Source of the DNA: Paenibacillus endophyticus
GTDB taxonomy: Bacteria; Bacillota; Bacilli; Paenibacillales; Paenibacillaceae
Direction: 5' to 3'
Assembly (NCBI RefSeq): GCF_014192395.1
Contig: NZ_JACHXW010000026.1
Location: forward strand, 1-64,000
Length of the DNA stretch: 64,000 nucleotides
The notes under the pieces: generated by a model
Seen by the model: only the letters and a program-made list of their open reading frames with translations
Databases searched by the model: none
What the model was told of the DNA's origin: nothing
Shown: positions 7,538 through 17,500 of the stretch, piece after piece
How the letters are laid out: every line of letters starts with the position of its first letter
How positions within the stretch are numbered: the first letter of the stretch is position 1
Translations under genes and position numbers: made by a program

Positions 7538-10500
7538 ATGGGAATCATGAATAAGCTTCATTCAAGGCTGGCCGTGCTGGCGCTGATATGGACCATGCTG
7601 GTTGCGATGATTACGCCAATGGCGGCTTCCGCGGCGGCTGGAGAATCTTCTAACTCGACGGGCATTAGCGGCGAGGCTGTGGCGGCGACGGGAACGGTCT
7701 ATTACGTCGACGATCTGGAAGGCAGCGACGAGAACGCGGGCACGAGCCCGGAAGAGGCTTGGCAAACGCTCGACAAGGTGAACGCGAATTCGTTCCAGCC
7801 TGGCGATGCCATCCTGTTCAAGGCCGGCGGCGCTTGGTCCGGCATGCTGAGCCCACAAGGCTCGGGCAGCGACGGAGAGCCCATCGTCATCGACAAATAT
7901 GGCGAAGGGGAGAAGCCTCTGATCGCGGGGGACGGCGCCGACGCGGCGATTTACTTCTACAACCAGGAGTATTGGGAAGTCCGAAACCTGGAGATCACGA
8001 ACTTCGCCGAGCTGCCGGGACAGCGCCGGGGCATCCACGTGTCCGGCGACAGCGGTAACGACTGGAGCAACATGAGGGAGTACAAACACTTCGTGTTCGA
8101 ATATTTGGAGATCCACAGCGTGAAGGGACAGCAGGGCGGCGGATGGCATAGCGGCGGCATCATCGTCTGGGGACCGGCCTGGAATTACGCCGTATCCGAC
8201 GTCGTCGTGCGCAACAACAAAATTTATTCGCTGGACAGCGTAGGCGTCTACTTAAACGGGGCGACGCGCAACTTCTCGTCGGGCAACAAGATCGAGAACA
8301 ACATGATTTACGATATTTCGGCGGACGGAGCGGTATTGCTCAATACGATGGACGGCATCATCCAGAACAACGTCGTGTTTGACACGCACAAGCGGGCCGG
8401 CGGGTACCACGTGCCTCTCTGGACTTGGGGCACGCAGGATGCGGTCATTCAATACAACGAGGTATTCAACACGTATCCGGGCGGCGACGCCATGGCGTAC
8501 GATTCGGATTTCAACAGCATGGGGACGATCATTCAGTACAATTACAGCCATAACAACGCGGGAGGCTTCGTGCTCGCGATCAACGACGGCACGAATAGCG
8601 CCAATTTCAACAGGGATACGATCATCCGCTATAACATCAGCCAGAACGACAAGCATACGGTCTTCACGATCGGCGGGCCGGTCGAGAATACGCTCATTCA
8701 CAACAACACCGTCTACCTGCCCGAACATGCGACGACGCGCGTGGTCGGCAGCGGCGAATGGGGCGGCTATGCAACGGATACTTATTTCTACAACAACGTG
8801 CTGGTCAACCTCGGCACGGGCGGATATTCGTTCGGGCAGAGCACGAACAACGTGTTCGACAGCAACTTGTTCTACGGCAACCATCCGGCGAACGTAGTCG
8901 CGATGGACGCGAACGCAATTATGGCCGATCCGCTCCTAACGTCTCCGGGCTCGGCGACGATCGGCCGGGACACGGTTGACGGCTACCTGCTGCTGCAAGG
9001 CTCCCCTGCCATAGGCGCGGGACGGGTCATCCCGGGCAACGGAGGGCTCGATTATTGGGGTAACGCCGTGTCGGCAACGGCAAGTCCGAACATCGGCGCG
9101 TACGAAGGGCCCGGCCTTGATCCGGCCAACCTGCCTCCGCTGCCGCCGTCGCCGGAGGACGCGAACCTGCTAGCGAATGCAGGCTTCGAGAGCGGAGACT
9201 TCACGGGCTGGGGCTTCCATTACAACGGCGCGGAAATCGCGAGCTCCGGCATGCGCTCCGGCGCTTACGCGGCCAAGCTCGCGAACGCGGGCTCCGGGAT
9301 GGAGCAGCAGCTATCAGGACTGGAACCGAACACGATGTACATTTTGTCGGGTTACGGGAAGGGCGTCGGCGGTGGATCCGCCGTGTTGGGCGTCAAAAAC
9401 TACGGCGAGACGTTCCAGGACGTTCATGTGAATAGCACGGCTTACGGGTATAAGGACATCGTCTTCCGCACGGGGGCGACGAATACGAGCGCCACGATTT
9501 ATCTGTACAAAAGCGTCGCTGCCGGCGAGGTCTACTTCGACGATCTGTCGCTCATCGAATACGGCGAAGTGCCTGGCTCCGCGCCGGCGATCGTCGTGCC
9601 GCCGCCCGTTTTCGTGGAAGGCGACAGCGACAACTTCAATGCCGCCGAGCTTGACGACCAATGGAACTTTATTCGCGAGAATAACGCCAAGTGGTCGCTG
9701 GACGATCGCGCAGGCTACATGACGATTGCCGGCGAATCCGGCGATATCGTGGACGGCCAGGCGACCGCCAAAAATATTTTGCTTACCGGCGCGCCGGAAG
9801 GCGACTGGACGATCGATACGCGGATGGTCGGCAAGCCGACGTCCCAATGGTCGCAAGGCGGCCTAATCGTCTACGAGAACGACCAATCGTACCTGCGGCT
9901 GACGCGGCTGTTCGGCAGCGGCAACCAACTGCAGTTCACGAAGCAGATCGACGCCGTCCGCCAGCATGCGGAGGTAGCCGACACGATCGATTCGGAAGTG
10001 GCTTACTTACGTATCGTAAAGCAAGGCAATAGCTATAGCGGCTATTATTCGGCTGACGGCATCTCCTATACGCAAGTATGGACGACGCAGACGGCCGATC
10101 TTGCGGAGCCGAAAATCGGATTTATCGTCTGCGCGGGAACGGGACTGACGGCATCGTTCGATTACTTCCATATCACGCCGGCGGACGCGACCAACCCGCC
10201 TTCGGTTACCGGCGTCTCTCTGGATGCGTCCGAATTGAGCGTTCATGTCGGCGAAACCGCAGTGCTGTCGGCAACGGTCGAACCGATCGAAGCGGGCAAC
10301 AAAGCGGTCGCATGGAATTCAAGCAATCCAGCCGTCGCGCAAGTGGACGCGGGCGGCTACGTGACCGCCAACGAAGAAGGCACGGCCGTCATTACCGTGA
10401 CGACAGAGGATGGCTCGTTGACTGATACGGTCGCCGTGGAAGTGCTGCCGCCGAAGCCGGGCAATGTCGCTCCGCTGGCGACCGCGACTGCGAGCTCCAG

Positions 10501-11638
10501 CCACGAGAACGGTAGTTTCCCGCCATCGCTCGTCATCGACGGCATCAAGAATCAGGATGCCAGCCGCTGGATCTCGAACACAACGGCAGCCGGTCCCCAT
10601 TGGGTAGAGGTGGCTTGGGATTCTTATTACGAAATCGACCAAGTCAACGTGTATAGCGGCTTCAGAAGCTTGAACGACCGCCAAATTACCGATTTCGCCA
10701 TCCAATATTGGGACGGAATGGCTTGGCAGACGGCCGCGACGGTGACGGACAATGCGCAGGACGGCAGATATGATCAATACAACGAGCTGACCTTCCCGGC
10801 GATCGTCACGAATAAGCTGCGCATGTGGATTACGACAGGCAGCGGGCACGATAACATCGCAAGGCTGTTCGAGCTCGAGGCGTACGGCGTCGCCACAGAG
10901 GTGGATCCGGTTCCGGCCGCCTCCATCGCGGTGGCTGGCGCAAACGGCGCGGCAAGCTTGCCGATTAACGGCACGCTGCAACTAACGGCTTCCGTGTTGC
11001 CGGCGAACGCCACGGACAAGACCGTGACATGGACGGTGACCGATGTTAATGGCAGCCCGACTTCGCTCGCTACCATTGATCAGAACGGCTTGCTCGCGAC
11101 TCAAGCTACAATTGGTAGCGTGAAAGCGACGGCAACGGCGAACGACGGATCCGGCGTATCCGGAGACCTGATCGTCACGATTCTGTCCGCTCCGCCGACT
11201 ATGAGCAATATCGCTCCGCTTGCCGCGTTGACGGCAAGCTCCACGCACCTGAGCAACGCGAAGGAGTTGGCGACGGACGGCCTCAAGACCAACGCCAGCC
11301 GGTGGATTTCGGCATCCGGCCTGACGGCCCCGCAGTGGCTTGAACTGGAGTGGGACGCTCCACAGACCATTAACGCCGTTAAGGTGTGGAGCGGCTTCCT
11401 CAGCTATGGAGGGCAGCAGCTCGCGGACTTCCAGATTCAATATTGGGACGGCTCGGCGTGGCAGACCGCGGCTAGCGTCGCCGGCAATACCAGCGATTAT
11501 TTCAATGGGGGGTATAACAACTTGACGTTCCCCGCCGTGACGACCGACAAGCTGCGGTGGTATATAACCAAAGGCAGCAAGAACGACAACATGGCCCGAT
11601 TGTTCGAGGTAGAGGTATGGGGGGCGGAGGCGCCTTAG
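7538..11638 (+). CDS. Secreted beta-helix polysaccharide-active protein with CBM, Big2 and F5/8C modules
   Basis: A protein of about 1,366 residues. Signal peptide at 1-35 (LAVLALIWTMLVAMITPMAA). Residues about 50-525 form a right-handed parallel beta-helix with repeated N-N-x-I/V-Y strands (KIENNMIYDIS, IIQYNYSHNN, LIHNNTVYLP), as in pectate-lyase-like or epimerase enzymes. Then follow a CBM4/9-like jelly roll (541-676), a concanavalin-like DUF1349-type domain (698-880), a Big2 domain (890-971), an F5/8 type C domain (977-1118), a second Big-like domain (1126-1218) and a second F5/8C domain (1224-1366). No SLH domain is seen, so it is probably released. ATG at 7538 is preferred because ggagagg ends 9 nt upstream; the ATG at 7529 touches that site. 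Substrate unknown; likely a polysaccharide lyase or hydrolase. Confidence 0.8.
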   Translation: MGIMNKLHSRLAVLALIWTMLVAMITPMAASAAAGESSNSTGISGEAVAATGTVYYVDDLEGSDENAGTSPEEAWQTLDKVNANSFQPGDAILFKAGGAWSGMLSPQGSGSDGEPIVIDKYGEGEKPLIAGDGADAAIYFYNQEYWEVRNLEITNFAELPGQRRGIHVSGDSGNDWSNMREYKHFVFEYLEIHSVKGQQGGGWHSGGIIVWGPAWNYAVSDVVVRNNKIYSLDSVGVYLNGATRNFSSGNKIENNMIYDISADGAVLLNTMDGIIQNNVVFDTHKRAGGYHVPLWTWGTQDAVIQYNEVFNTYPGGDAMAYDSDFNSMGTIIQYNYSHNNAGGFVLAINDGTNSANFNRDTIIRYNISQNDKHTVFTIGGPVENTLIHNNTVYLPEHATTRVVGSGEWGGYATDTYFYNNVLVNLGTGGYSFGQSTNNVFDSNLFYGNHPANVVAMDANAIMADPLLTSPGSATIGRDTVDGYLLLQGSPAIGAGRVIPGNGGLDYWGNAVSATASPNIGAYEGPGLDPANLPPLPPSPEDANLLANAGFESGDFTGWGFHYNGAEIASSGMRSGAYAAKLANAGSGMEQQLSGLEPNTMYILSGYGKGVGGGSAVLGVKNYGETFQDVHVNSTAYGYKDIVFRTGATNTSATIYLYKSVAAGEVYFDDLSLIEYGEVPGSAPAIVVPPPVFVEGDSDNFNAAELDDQWNFIRENNAKWSLDDRAGYMTIAGESGDIVDGQATAKNILLTGAPEGDWTIDTRMVGKPTSQWSQGGLIVYENDQSYLRLTRLFGSGNQLQFTKQIDAVRQHAEVADTIDSEVAYLRIVKQGNSYSGYYSADGISYTQVWTTQTADLAEPKIGFIVCAGTGLTASFDYFHITPADATNPPSVTGVSLDASELSVHVGETAVLSATVEPIEAGNKAVAWNSSNPAVAQVDAGGYVTANEEGTAVITVTTEDGSLTDTVAVEVLPPKPGNVAPLATATASSSHENGSFPPSLVIDGIKNQDASRWISNTTAAGPHWVEVAWDSYYEIDQVNVYSGFRSLNDRQITDFAIQYWDGMAWQTAATVTDNAQDGRYDQYNELTFPAIVTNKLRMWITTGSGHDNIARLFELEAYGVATEVDPVPAASIAVAGANGAASLPINGTLQLTASVLPANATDKTVTWTVTDVNGSPTSLATIDQNGLLATQATIGSVKATATANDGSGVSGDLIVTILSAPPTMSNIAPLAALTASSTHLSNAKELATDGLKTNASRWISASGLTAPQWLELEWDAPQTINAVKVWSGFLSYGGQQLADFQIQYWDGSAWQTAASVAGNTSDYFNGGYNNLTFPAVTTDKLRWYITKGSKNDNMARLFEVEVWGAEAP

Positions 11639-11684
11639 GCGACGGTCTCTTGATTTAATGAAATGTATAAGTTTTCTCATACTG

Positions 11685-11714
11685 AGCTGTCGATGAAATC
11701 ATCGACAGCTTTTC
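11685..11714 (+). terminator. Terminator of the beta-helix operon
   Basis: agctgtcgatga pairs with tcatcgacagct and is followed by tttt. Confidence 0.85.
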
Positions 11715-11950
11715 CATGCCTATAGGCGGCTTGAAAGTCATGAGATTACCGATAGAAGTAATATAAATCGCCTTATGGATTGTTATGGAATCCATTACAA
11801 TTTAAAGTGTTTAATTATTTTAAATGTTGTTGATAAAGGTTGATTCTGATGACGACAGCACTAACGCGACCTTCATTTCCAACGTCACCAGTGCAAGTAG
11901 CCAAAATGCGATCTTCCTAGTTGGTGTATTCTTTGGTTTTTAAGGAAAAT

Positions 11951-12016
11951 TGTGTCGAATATAACCAGAAATAAAAGGATTGTCTACTGCTAATTCACGT
12001 ACACCTCTTCTACACT
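11951..12016 (+). promoter_or_regulatory. Orphan copy of the importer-operon promoter
   Basis: tgtgtcgaatataaccagaa followed by ataaaaggat matches 23565-23594 at 28 of 30 positions. A candidate -10 (tacact, 12011-12016) lies exactly 60 nt after the motif start, the same distance as tacaat at 23625 in the importer promoter. Here it drives no importer; a broken polysaccharide pyruvyl transferase gene follows. The rest of 11715-12176 shows no gene. Confidence 0.6.
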
Positions 12017-12176
12017 AAAACAAGATATAGAAAAATATTGAGGTGCGTCAGCCGCCCATTCGGAAGAGATAGCGCTTCTCCCGTAGGTGGCGGACGCTGC
12101 TGCAAGTCATCCCACTTAATCGTAGGAAGTAGGTCATCGATTGATGCCTGAACGCTTCGGAAATCTATTGAAAAGA

Positions 12177-13161
12177 ATGAAACAAGTTACAATTATTGGA
12201 TATCATGGTGCGAATAACTTTGGTAATGATATGATGCTGAATCCATTATTATAATTTTAGAAGAAGCTAACGTTAAGATCAATATTGTCGGGTTTGGAGA
12301 AATAAACTGGATCGACCCCGAGATAAAGGTGGGCAAGCTGCTTGGCAGAAAGTTCAAGAAAGAAAATTTGAAGTTATTCCACGAATTTTCCCGCGACACA
12401 ATTTAGTCATATGGGGCGGAGGTACTTGCTTCACGGACGAAGAAGGAGACGGATTTTTTGATTTCATGATCCGTGCCATGCTAAGGGGAAAGAAAATCGG
12501 CTACTACAGCGTGGGCATAGGCGCATTAAATCAACTCAGCCGAAAGCTGAAAACGATGGCGTTGATCAATCTATCGTCATACGTTGGATTGCGGGACGAT
12601 ACATCGTTCAAACAGGCAAGTCAATATACCTTCTTCAATAAAAAGAAGGTAGAAAGAATGGAAGAAGCGGCCAACAAAAGCACTATGACATTAGTAGAAA
12701 GCCGCCAAAGACAGCGGTTGAATCAAGACAACAAGAAAAGTCTGCTGCTGGCTTGGAGAAATCTGAGAGCGTACAGCAAGGACACGACCTGAGATAACTT
12801 CGAAATAATTGCCCGTTATTGCTTGGAGTTTTATCGCGAGCATCAGTTGGAACAGATTACGATTATGGACATGGATTCATGGCAGGACAATAGAGTCGGA
12901 ATGAAGTTCGTCGAAATACTGAACAGCCTAGAACCTTCAATCCCGGTTAACCATCACACAACCAAGGATTATCTGGAAAAATATCAGCTGATTGCGAAAG
13001 CCGACCTCATCCTCACTTCCAGATTGCATGTTGCCGTATGCGCTCATTATTTGAATATCAAATGCCTGACCTATAATTACTCTCCGAAAATTCAATACTT
13101 CGTTGATGAATGCGGGAATTCCGATATCGTACTGCTGGAAAAAAATTTAAAAGTGAGATAA
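12177..13161 (+). pseudogene. Polysaccharide pyruvyl transferase, broken
   Basis: The pieces rebuild one protein of the polysaccharide pyruvyl transferase family (WcaK/CsaB fold), which adds ketal pyruvate to cell-wall or exopolysaccharide sugars. MKQVTIIGYHGANNFGNDMM from 12177 is followed by ILEEANVKINIVGFGEINW in another frame, NLVIWGGGTCFTDEEGDGFF near 12407, and MIRAMLRGKKIGYYSVGIGA from 12466. There is an in-frame stop at 12790-12792, then LTSRLHVAVCAHYLNIKCL near the end. At least two frameshifts and one stop make it non-functional. CsaB normally pyruvylates the polymer to which SLH domains bind, which is notable beside two SLH proteins. Confidence 0.75.
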
Positions 13162-13181
13162 ACATAGCGAGGAGAAATGAA

Positions 13182-14462
13182 ATGAGTGCGGTTTCGATCA
13201 TCATGCCAACAGCCGAGGTTGCGGAAGACATTCGGCGCGAGTTGACCGAGAAACACGATTTAAGCGAGCTCCAGAGGATGTGGAGCATTCGGTTGCCGCA
13301 GTTGCGGGAGGATTTCCTGCGCGGTTGGGTGACGAACCGGTACGCGGATTGGGAGCTGCGCAGAAACTCGGCGGAATTGCGGATGGAGCTTCCGGAGCAT
13401 GCGACGTATGCGGTGGCGGTTTGCGTGATCGATCCGCTGTCTGAAGACGAGACGCGTTTCGCGGCCGCGGACTTGCCTTTGCTGCAGTTTTCGCTGGAGA
13501 GTATTTCCAATGAAGCATTGCCGCCCGAAGAAGCTACGGTTTTTAACGATGCTAATGGCTCGCTCGTCCTCCTGTTCGTGAACCGAGAAGAGGAAAGCGT
13601 CAGCGACCTGACCAATCGAGTCAATGTTAGGCTAACGAGGCTCCTTAACATCGTGAAGGAATGCTTGAAGCTGACGGCGAGCGCCGGATTGGGCAGCGCG
13701 GGGGACTTCGCGAGCGTGCCGCGCTCCTATCAACAGGCTTGTCAAGCGCTTCAGGAGCGGGCTGTCTACGGCAACGGCATCGCAATCCCACATTTGGAAA
13801 CTTCGAGAAACGGAGGGGCGATTCTGCTCGATACAGATTTTGAACGGCAACTGGAAATAGCCGTCCATACTGGCGAGAGGGAGAAAGCGGATGCCTTAAT
13901 TGACGGCTACGCGGAGAAGGCGTACGCGAGCGCGGATTCCTCCGAGCTCATCTACGAACACCTGCTGTATTTGAGCGGCGTGTTCACCCGCATGATTCAG
14001 ACGCAGGGATGGTCCGTGCAGCGAGTGCTGAAAAACGACTACAGGCATTTTCTGGCGCTGGATACGCTCGTGTCCAAGGACCAGATCGTGCAATGGGCCA
14101 AGCGGGTGAATCTGAATATCGCAGCCTATATGGCGAACGAGAAGAAGCGCTCCAGCCATAAGCTTGTGAAGCTGATTGTTGAGACGGTGGACCGGAATTT
14201 GGAAAGCGATTTGACCCTCCATACACTGGCGGAGCGCATGTACGTGAATTCTTCGTATCTGAGCCGCCTGTTCAAGCGGGAGACGGGAGAAGCGTACACG
14301 AGTTACGTTCTGGCGAGGCGTATGGAGAAAGCGAAGCAGCTGCTGCTCGCGGACGCCAAGGTGTACGACGCGTCTGCCGCCGTGGGATACCAGGACATTA
14401 GCTACTTTGCCAAAGTGTTTCGCAAATTTTGGGGCGTGGCTCCGAGCGAGCTGAAAAAATAA
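13182..14462 (+). CDS. AraC-type regulator, YesN-like but lacking the receiver domain
   Basis: A 426-residue protein. The C-terminal 100 residues are a double helix-turn-helix AraC domain (LTLHTLAERMYVNSSYLSRL, then VGYQDISYFAKVFRKFWG). The middle matches the linker region of YesN response regulators (LPQLREDFLRGWVTNR; ASAGLGSAGDFASVPRSYQQ). The phosphoacceptor receiver domain that should come first is missing: the protein begins MSAVSIIMPTAEVAEDIRRE, close to where the linker normally starts. Start ATG at 13182 has aggag 7 nt upstream; longer in-frame starts run back into the pyruvyl transferase pseudogene. It may act independently of phosphorylation or be a truncation product. It faces the giant glycosidase gene convergently. 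Confidence 0.8.
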   Translation: MSAVSIIMPTAEVAEDIRRELTEKHDLSELQRMWSIRLPQLREDFLRGWVTNRYADWELRRNSAELRMELPEHATYAVAVCVIDPLSEDETRFAAADLPLLQFSLESISNEALPPEEATVFNDANGSLVLLFVNREEESVSDLTNRVNVRLTRLLNIVKECLKLTASAGLGSAGDFASVPRSYQQACQALQERAVYGNGIAIPHLETSRNGGAILLDTDFERQLEIAVHTGEREKADALIDGYAEKAYASADSSELIYEHLLYLSGVFTRMIQTQGWSVQRVLKNDYRHFLALDTLVSKDQIVQWAKRVNLNIAAYMANEKKRSSHKLVKLIVETVDRNLESDLTLHTLAERMYVNSSYLSRLFKRETGEAYTSYVLARRMEKAKQLLLADAKVYDASAAVGYQDISYFAKVFRKFWGVAPSELKK

Positions 14463-14486
14463 GCCTTAGTCAAGGTTGCAAATAGG

Positions 14487-14528
14487 AATGGCGGTGCTTA
14501 GGAAGGGATCCTTTGCACCGCCATTTTT
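14487..14528 (+). terminator. Terminator of the AraC-type gene
   Basis: aatggcggtgc pairs with gcaccgccatt, followed by ttt. It lies between two convergent genes. Confidence 0.75.
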
Positions 14529-14562
14529 CAAATCCGTTGTAATATCCTTCGCATGAATAAGA

Positions 14563-17500
14563 TCATTTGCTAGGTTCGTCGATAAATCCGAAACGTTCGG
14601 CCATGCGGACCAGCACGGTCGCAGCCTGCGCGCGGCTAACCGCGCCTTGAGGCTCGTAGGCATTTGCCGATACGCCCTTCATGACGCCGAGCTCGTACGC
14701 GATCCGCACGTCGTCTGCATAAACGGCGCGAATGCTGGCGAAGTCGGTGAACTTGACTACCATATCCATGGTTTCCGCCGCCGGCACAACTTTCAGAGCG
14801 TTTGCCATCGCCGCGATGATGACGGCCATCTCCTCCCGCGTTATTGCTTGATCCGGGAGGAAGCGATTGCTTTCTTCCGCGATAAGCCCGCTTAGCAAGC
14901 CCGCCGCGCTCAGCTTCGAGACGGCGTCGTAATAGGCATGTCGCTTCGGCACGTCGATGTAGGAAGGCGCATTCCCATCAGCTGCCGGAAGCTGCAGCAG
15001 ATTCGCGGCCATCCGCGCGAATTCCGCGCGCGTCACGGAGCGGGAAGGGGCGAAGGCGCCTGCCCCCGTGCCGATCGCGAGCCGCTTCGACGCGGCCAGC
15101 TCGATCGCATCCGCATACCACATGCCCGCGGCTACGTCTTTGAACGAAACGGGGTTTGAAGCGACGATGTACGTGCTGTTCGTCATCGAGGAGATGACAA
15201 CGGAGGCCTTACCGTTCTCCAAGAGGAGTCGGTGCGGCACGAATTGCAGCTTGCCCGACGTTTCCTCCAGCTTCCATGCTCCATACAGCTCCGGCAGCTC
15301 CATTGAACCGTTAGCAGAAGTCGGGAGCGCGACCGTGCGGACGATCGGCAACTTAAATTCCGACAGCTCGGCGATACGTTCTCCGTTTACGGCATGAATC
15401 ACTTCCAGCGTAAACGATACGCCAGCGAGCAGCTTGCCTTGCGTCGTCTGGAATGCGACCGCTTGCCCCGTCGCGGCGTCGCTTGCTGCGTCCGCGAGCG
15501 TCAGCCGGAAGGCGGCTTGCGCGGCGATCAGTCCTTTGGCGGCCAGCAGCTCCTCGAAGCCGGGGACGAAGCTAGCCCAATTCGTCGGCAGACGGTAACT
15601 GCCGGTTGGCGACTTCACGAGCGCGAAGGAGCCGGGATGCTCCGACGCCATGCGGGCCAGCTCCGTCGCCGAGACGGTCAAGCTCGCCGTCCCGCCGTTC
15701 TCCGGCATGACGATTTCGTACGCGTTGCCGTCATTGCGATAGACGGGAACATCAGCAGGCTTGCCGTTCACGAGGATGCCGCTTCCGCCGGCAGATGCCG
15801 AGCTCCAATCGCCGTTGCCATTGCCGCCCGTTGCCGGGGGCTCCGGCGCCTCCGCTTTCAGCACGATCTGGCCCCACTTCTCGCGGTTGGAGGAGTTGCC
15901 GTCCACGCCGTTCCAGAAGAACTGGCGTTCCCGGCCTTTCGCGCCGCCTTCGTCAAAGCCCATGTCGTACCGGATGACGGTGCCGTCCGCGGCGCTGTCG
16001 ATGCCGATATCGGCGAACGCGATGCGAGCCTCGATTGTGTATCCCAGCCCGTCCGCGTCAAGCTCTGCCGCCATTTCGACAGGCGGCTGCTCTTGCTCCC
16101 TATAGCCGTACCAGTAGGACGCCGTATGCATGACGCCTTGTTCGTCCATCGCGGCGGCCAGCAGCAGCTGGGTATCGCTGAACTGCATCGAGCCGCCGTC
16201 GTTCACGTTGTCCGGGCCGAAGAACAGCTCGATCGCATCGCCCGCCCACAGATAAGCTTTGGCCGCGGGGACCGTAAGCGCCTTGACGACGTTCGGACTC
16301 GACAGCGGCGTCGGATCGTCGATATGCGCCCGCAGATAGAGGGCTTCGTCATCCCAGGTCAAATTCATCCGCGCGCCGATGCCTTGTTTCATGACGCCGA
16401 GCACCAGATCGATGTCGGAGAGATTGGCCGTGACGGCTTGATCCCACGGTTGCTCGAAATCGCCGAGAACGGGAGCCGTCGCGGACTGCGGCACGTCCAG
16501 CTTTTTGTCCGAGGTCCGTTCGGTTTGCCCGGGCTTGAAGGTGTGCTGGTAAGGCGCAATGCTGCCCAGCATGAGATCGTAGAGCTTGTCGTTCGTGTCC
16601 GATACCGACTGGAGGAACTGTCTGTAGGGCCGACCCGCGACATTAAGAAGGCCAATCGCGCCTGCCTCGCCGTCCAATCCCTGAAACCAGCGACCGGTCG
16701 GCGCCTGATCGAGGAACGCGAACCAGTTCGCGCCGACGACGTAGCCGGAAGCGGCCGCCTTCTCCACGTAGTTGCTGTACATCAGCCCTTTCTCCGTCTC
16801 GTTCTCGGCCATGCGCGCGCCGAAGGTCAGCCCCGTCGTCGGATCGCCGTAATGGAATTCGGTCATGATGAACGGCGTGCCGCCCGATAGCCCGTACAGA
16901 TGCTCCAGCATGTCCAGATTGAGGTCGTAGGTGTAATAGTTGTACGTCAGGACATCCATGTATTTGCCCGCGTACTCGGCAAGATAGTCGCGCAGCTTGG
17001 AGTCGTTCATGACGTTCGCCAGCCATCGGTCGCCCATGACGAGATGGCCGGGATCGTATTTTTTCGTATAAAAGGCGATTTGTTTATAAAGTTCGTCCAG
17101 ATACAGCTTCGTAAAAGCGTCCATATCCCGCGTCGCAAGCTCCGTCTTCGCGGCGAAGGATAACCCCTTCAGCGCCTCGAAGCTCGGGGCGTTGAGCGCC
17201 CACGCGGCGTTGAAGTCCGCGATGCCGCCGTATTTGCCCTCCAGCATCTCTACGAGTCGGAGCTTGCTGCCCGTGGAGGCGCCGGCCGCCGGCACGGCCG
17301 TCTTCAGCTTGTCGTAGCGCAGCTCGTTCGCGAACATGTAGCCGATCAGATTGCTGTCGCCTTCGTTGGCGGCAAGATTTTGGAAGCGCGTATCCATCTG
17401 GGAAACCATGTTCGGGTGGAAAATATCGAACAGGCCGCTGTCCCCGATCTTCAAATCCGGCATGGGCAGCCAGTCGACATACGGCATGCCTGCCGCGTTC

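Noticed and set aside
12043..12101. Nested inverted repeats (gcgt..ccgcc / ggcgg..acgc) as a structured RNA
   Set aside because: Imperfect stems with large gaps in a decayed region; no known RNA class or conserved loop was recognised.
15394..16890. 498-codon plus-strand open frame
   Set aside because: It is antisense to the giant GH26/GH50-like gene, Arg/Val-rich without domains, and an artefact of GC-rich codon use.
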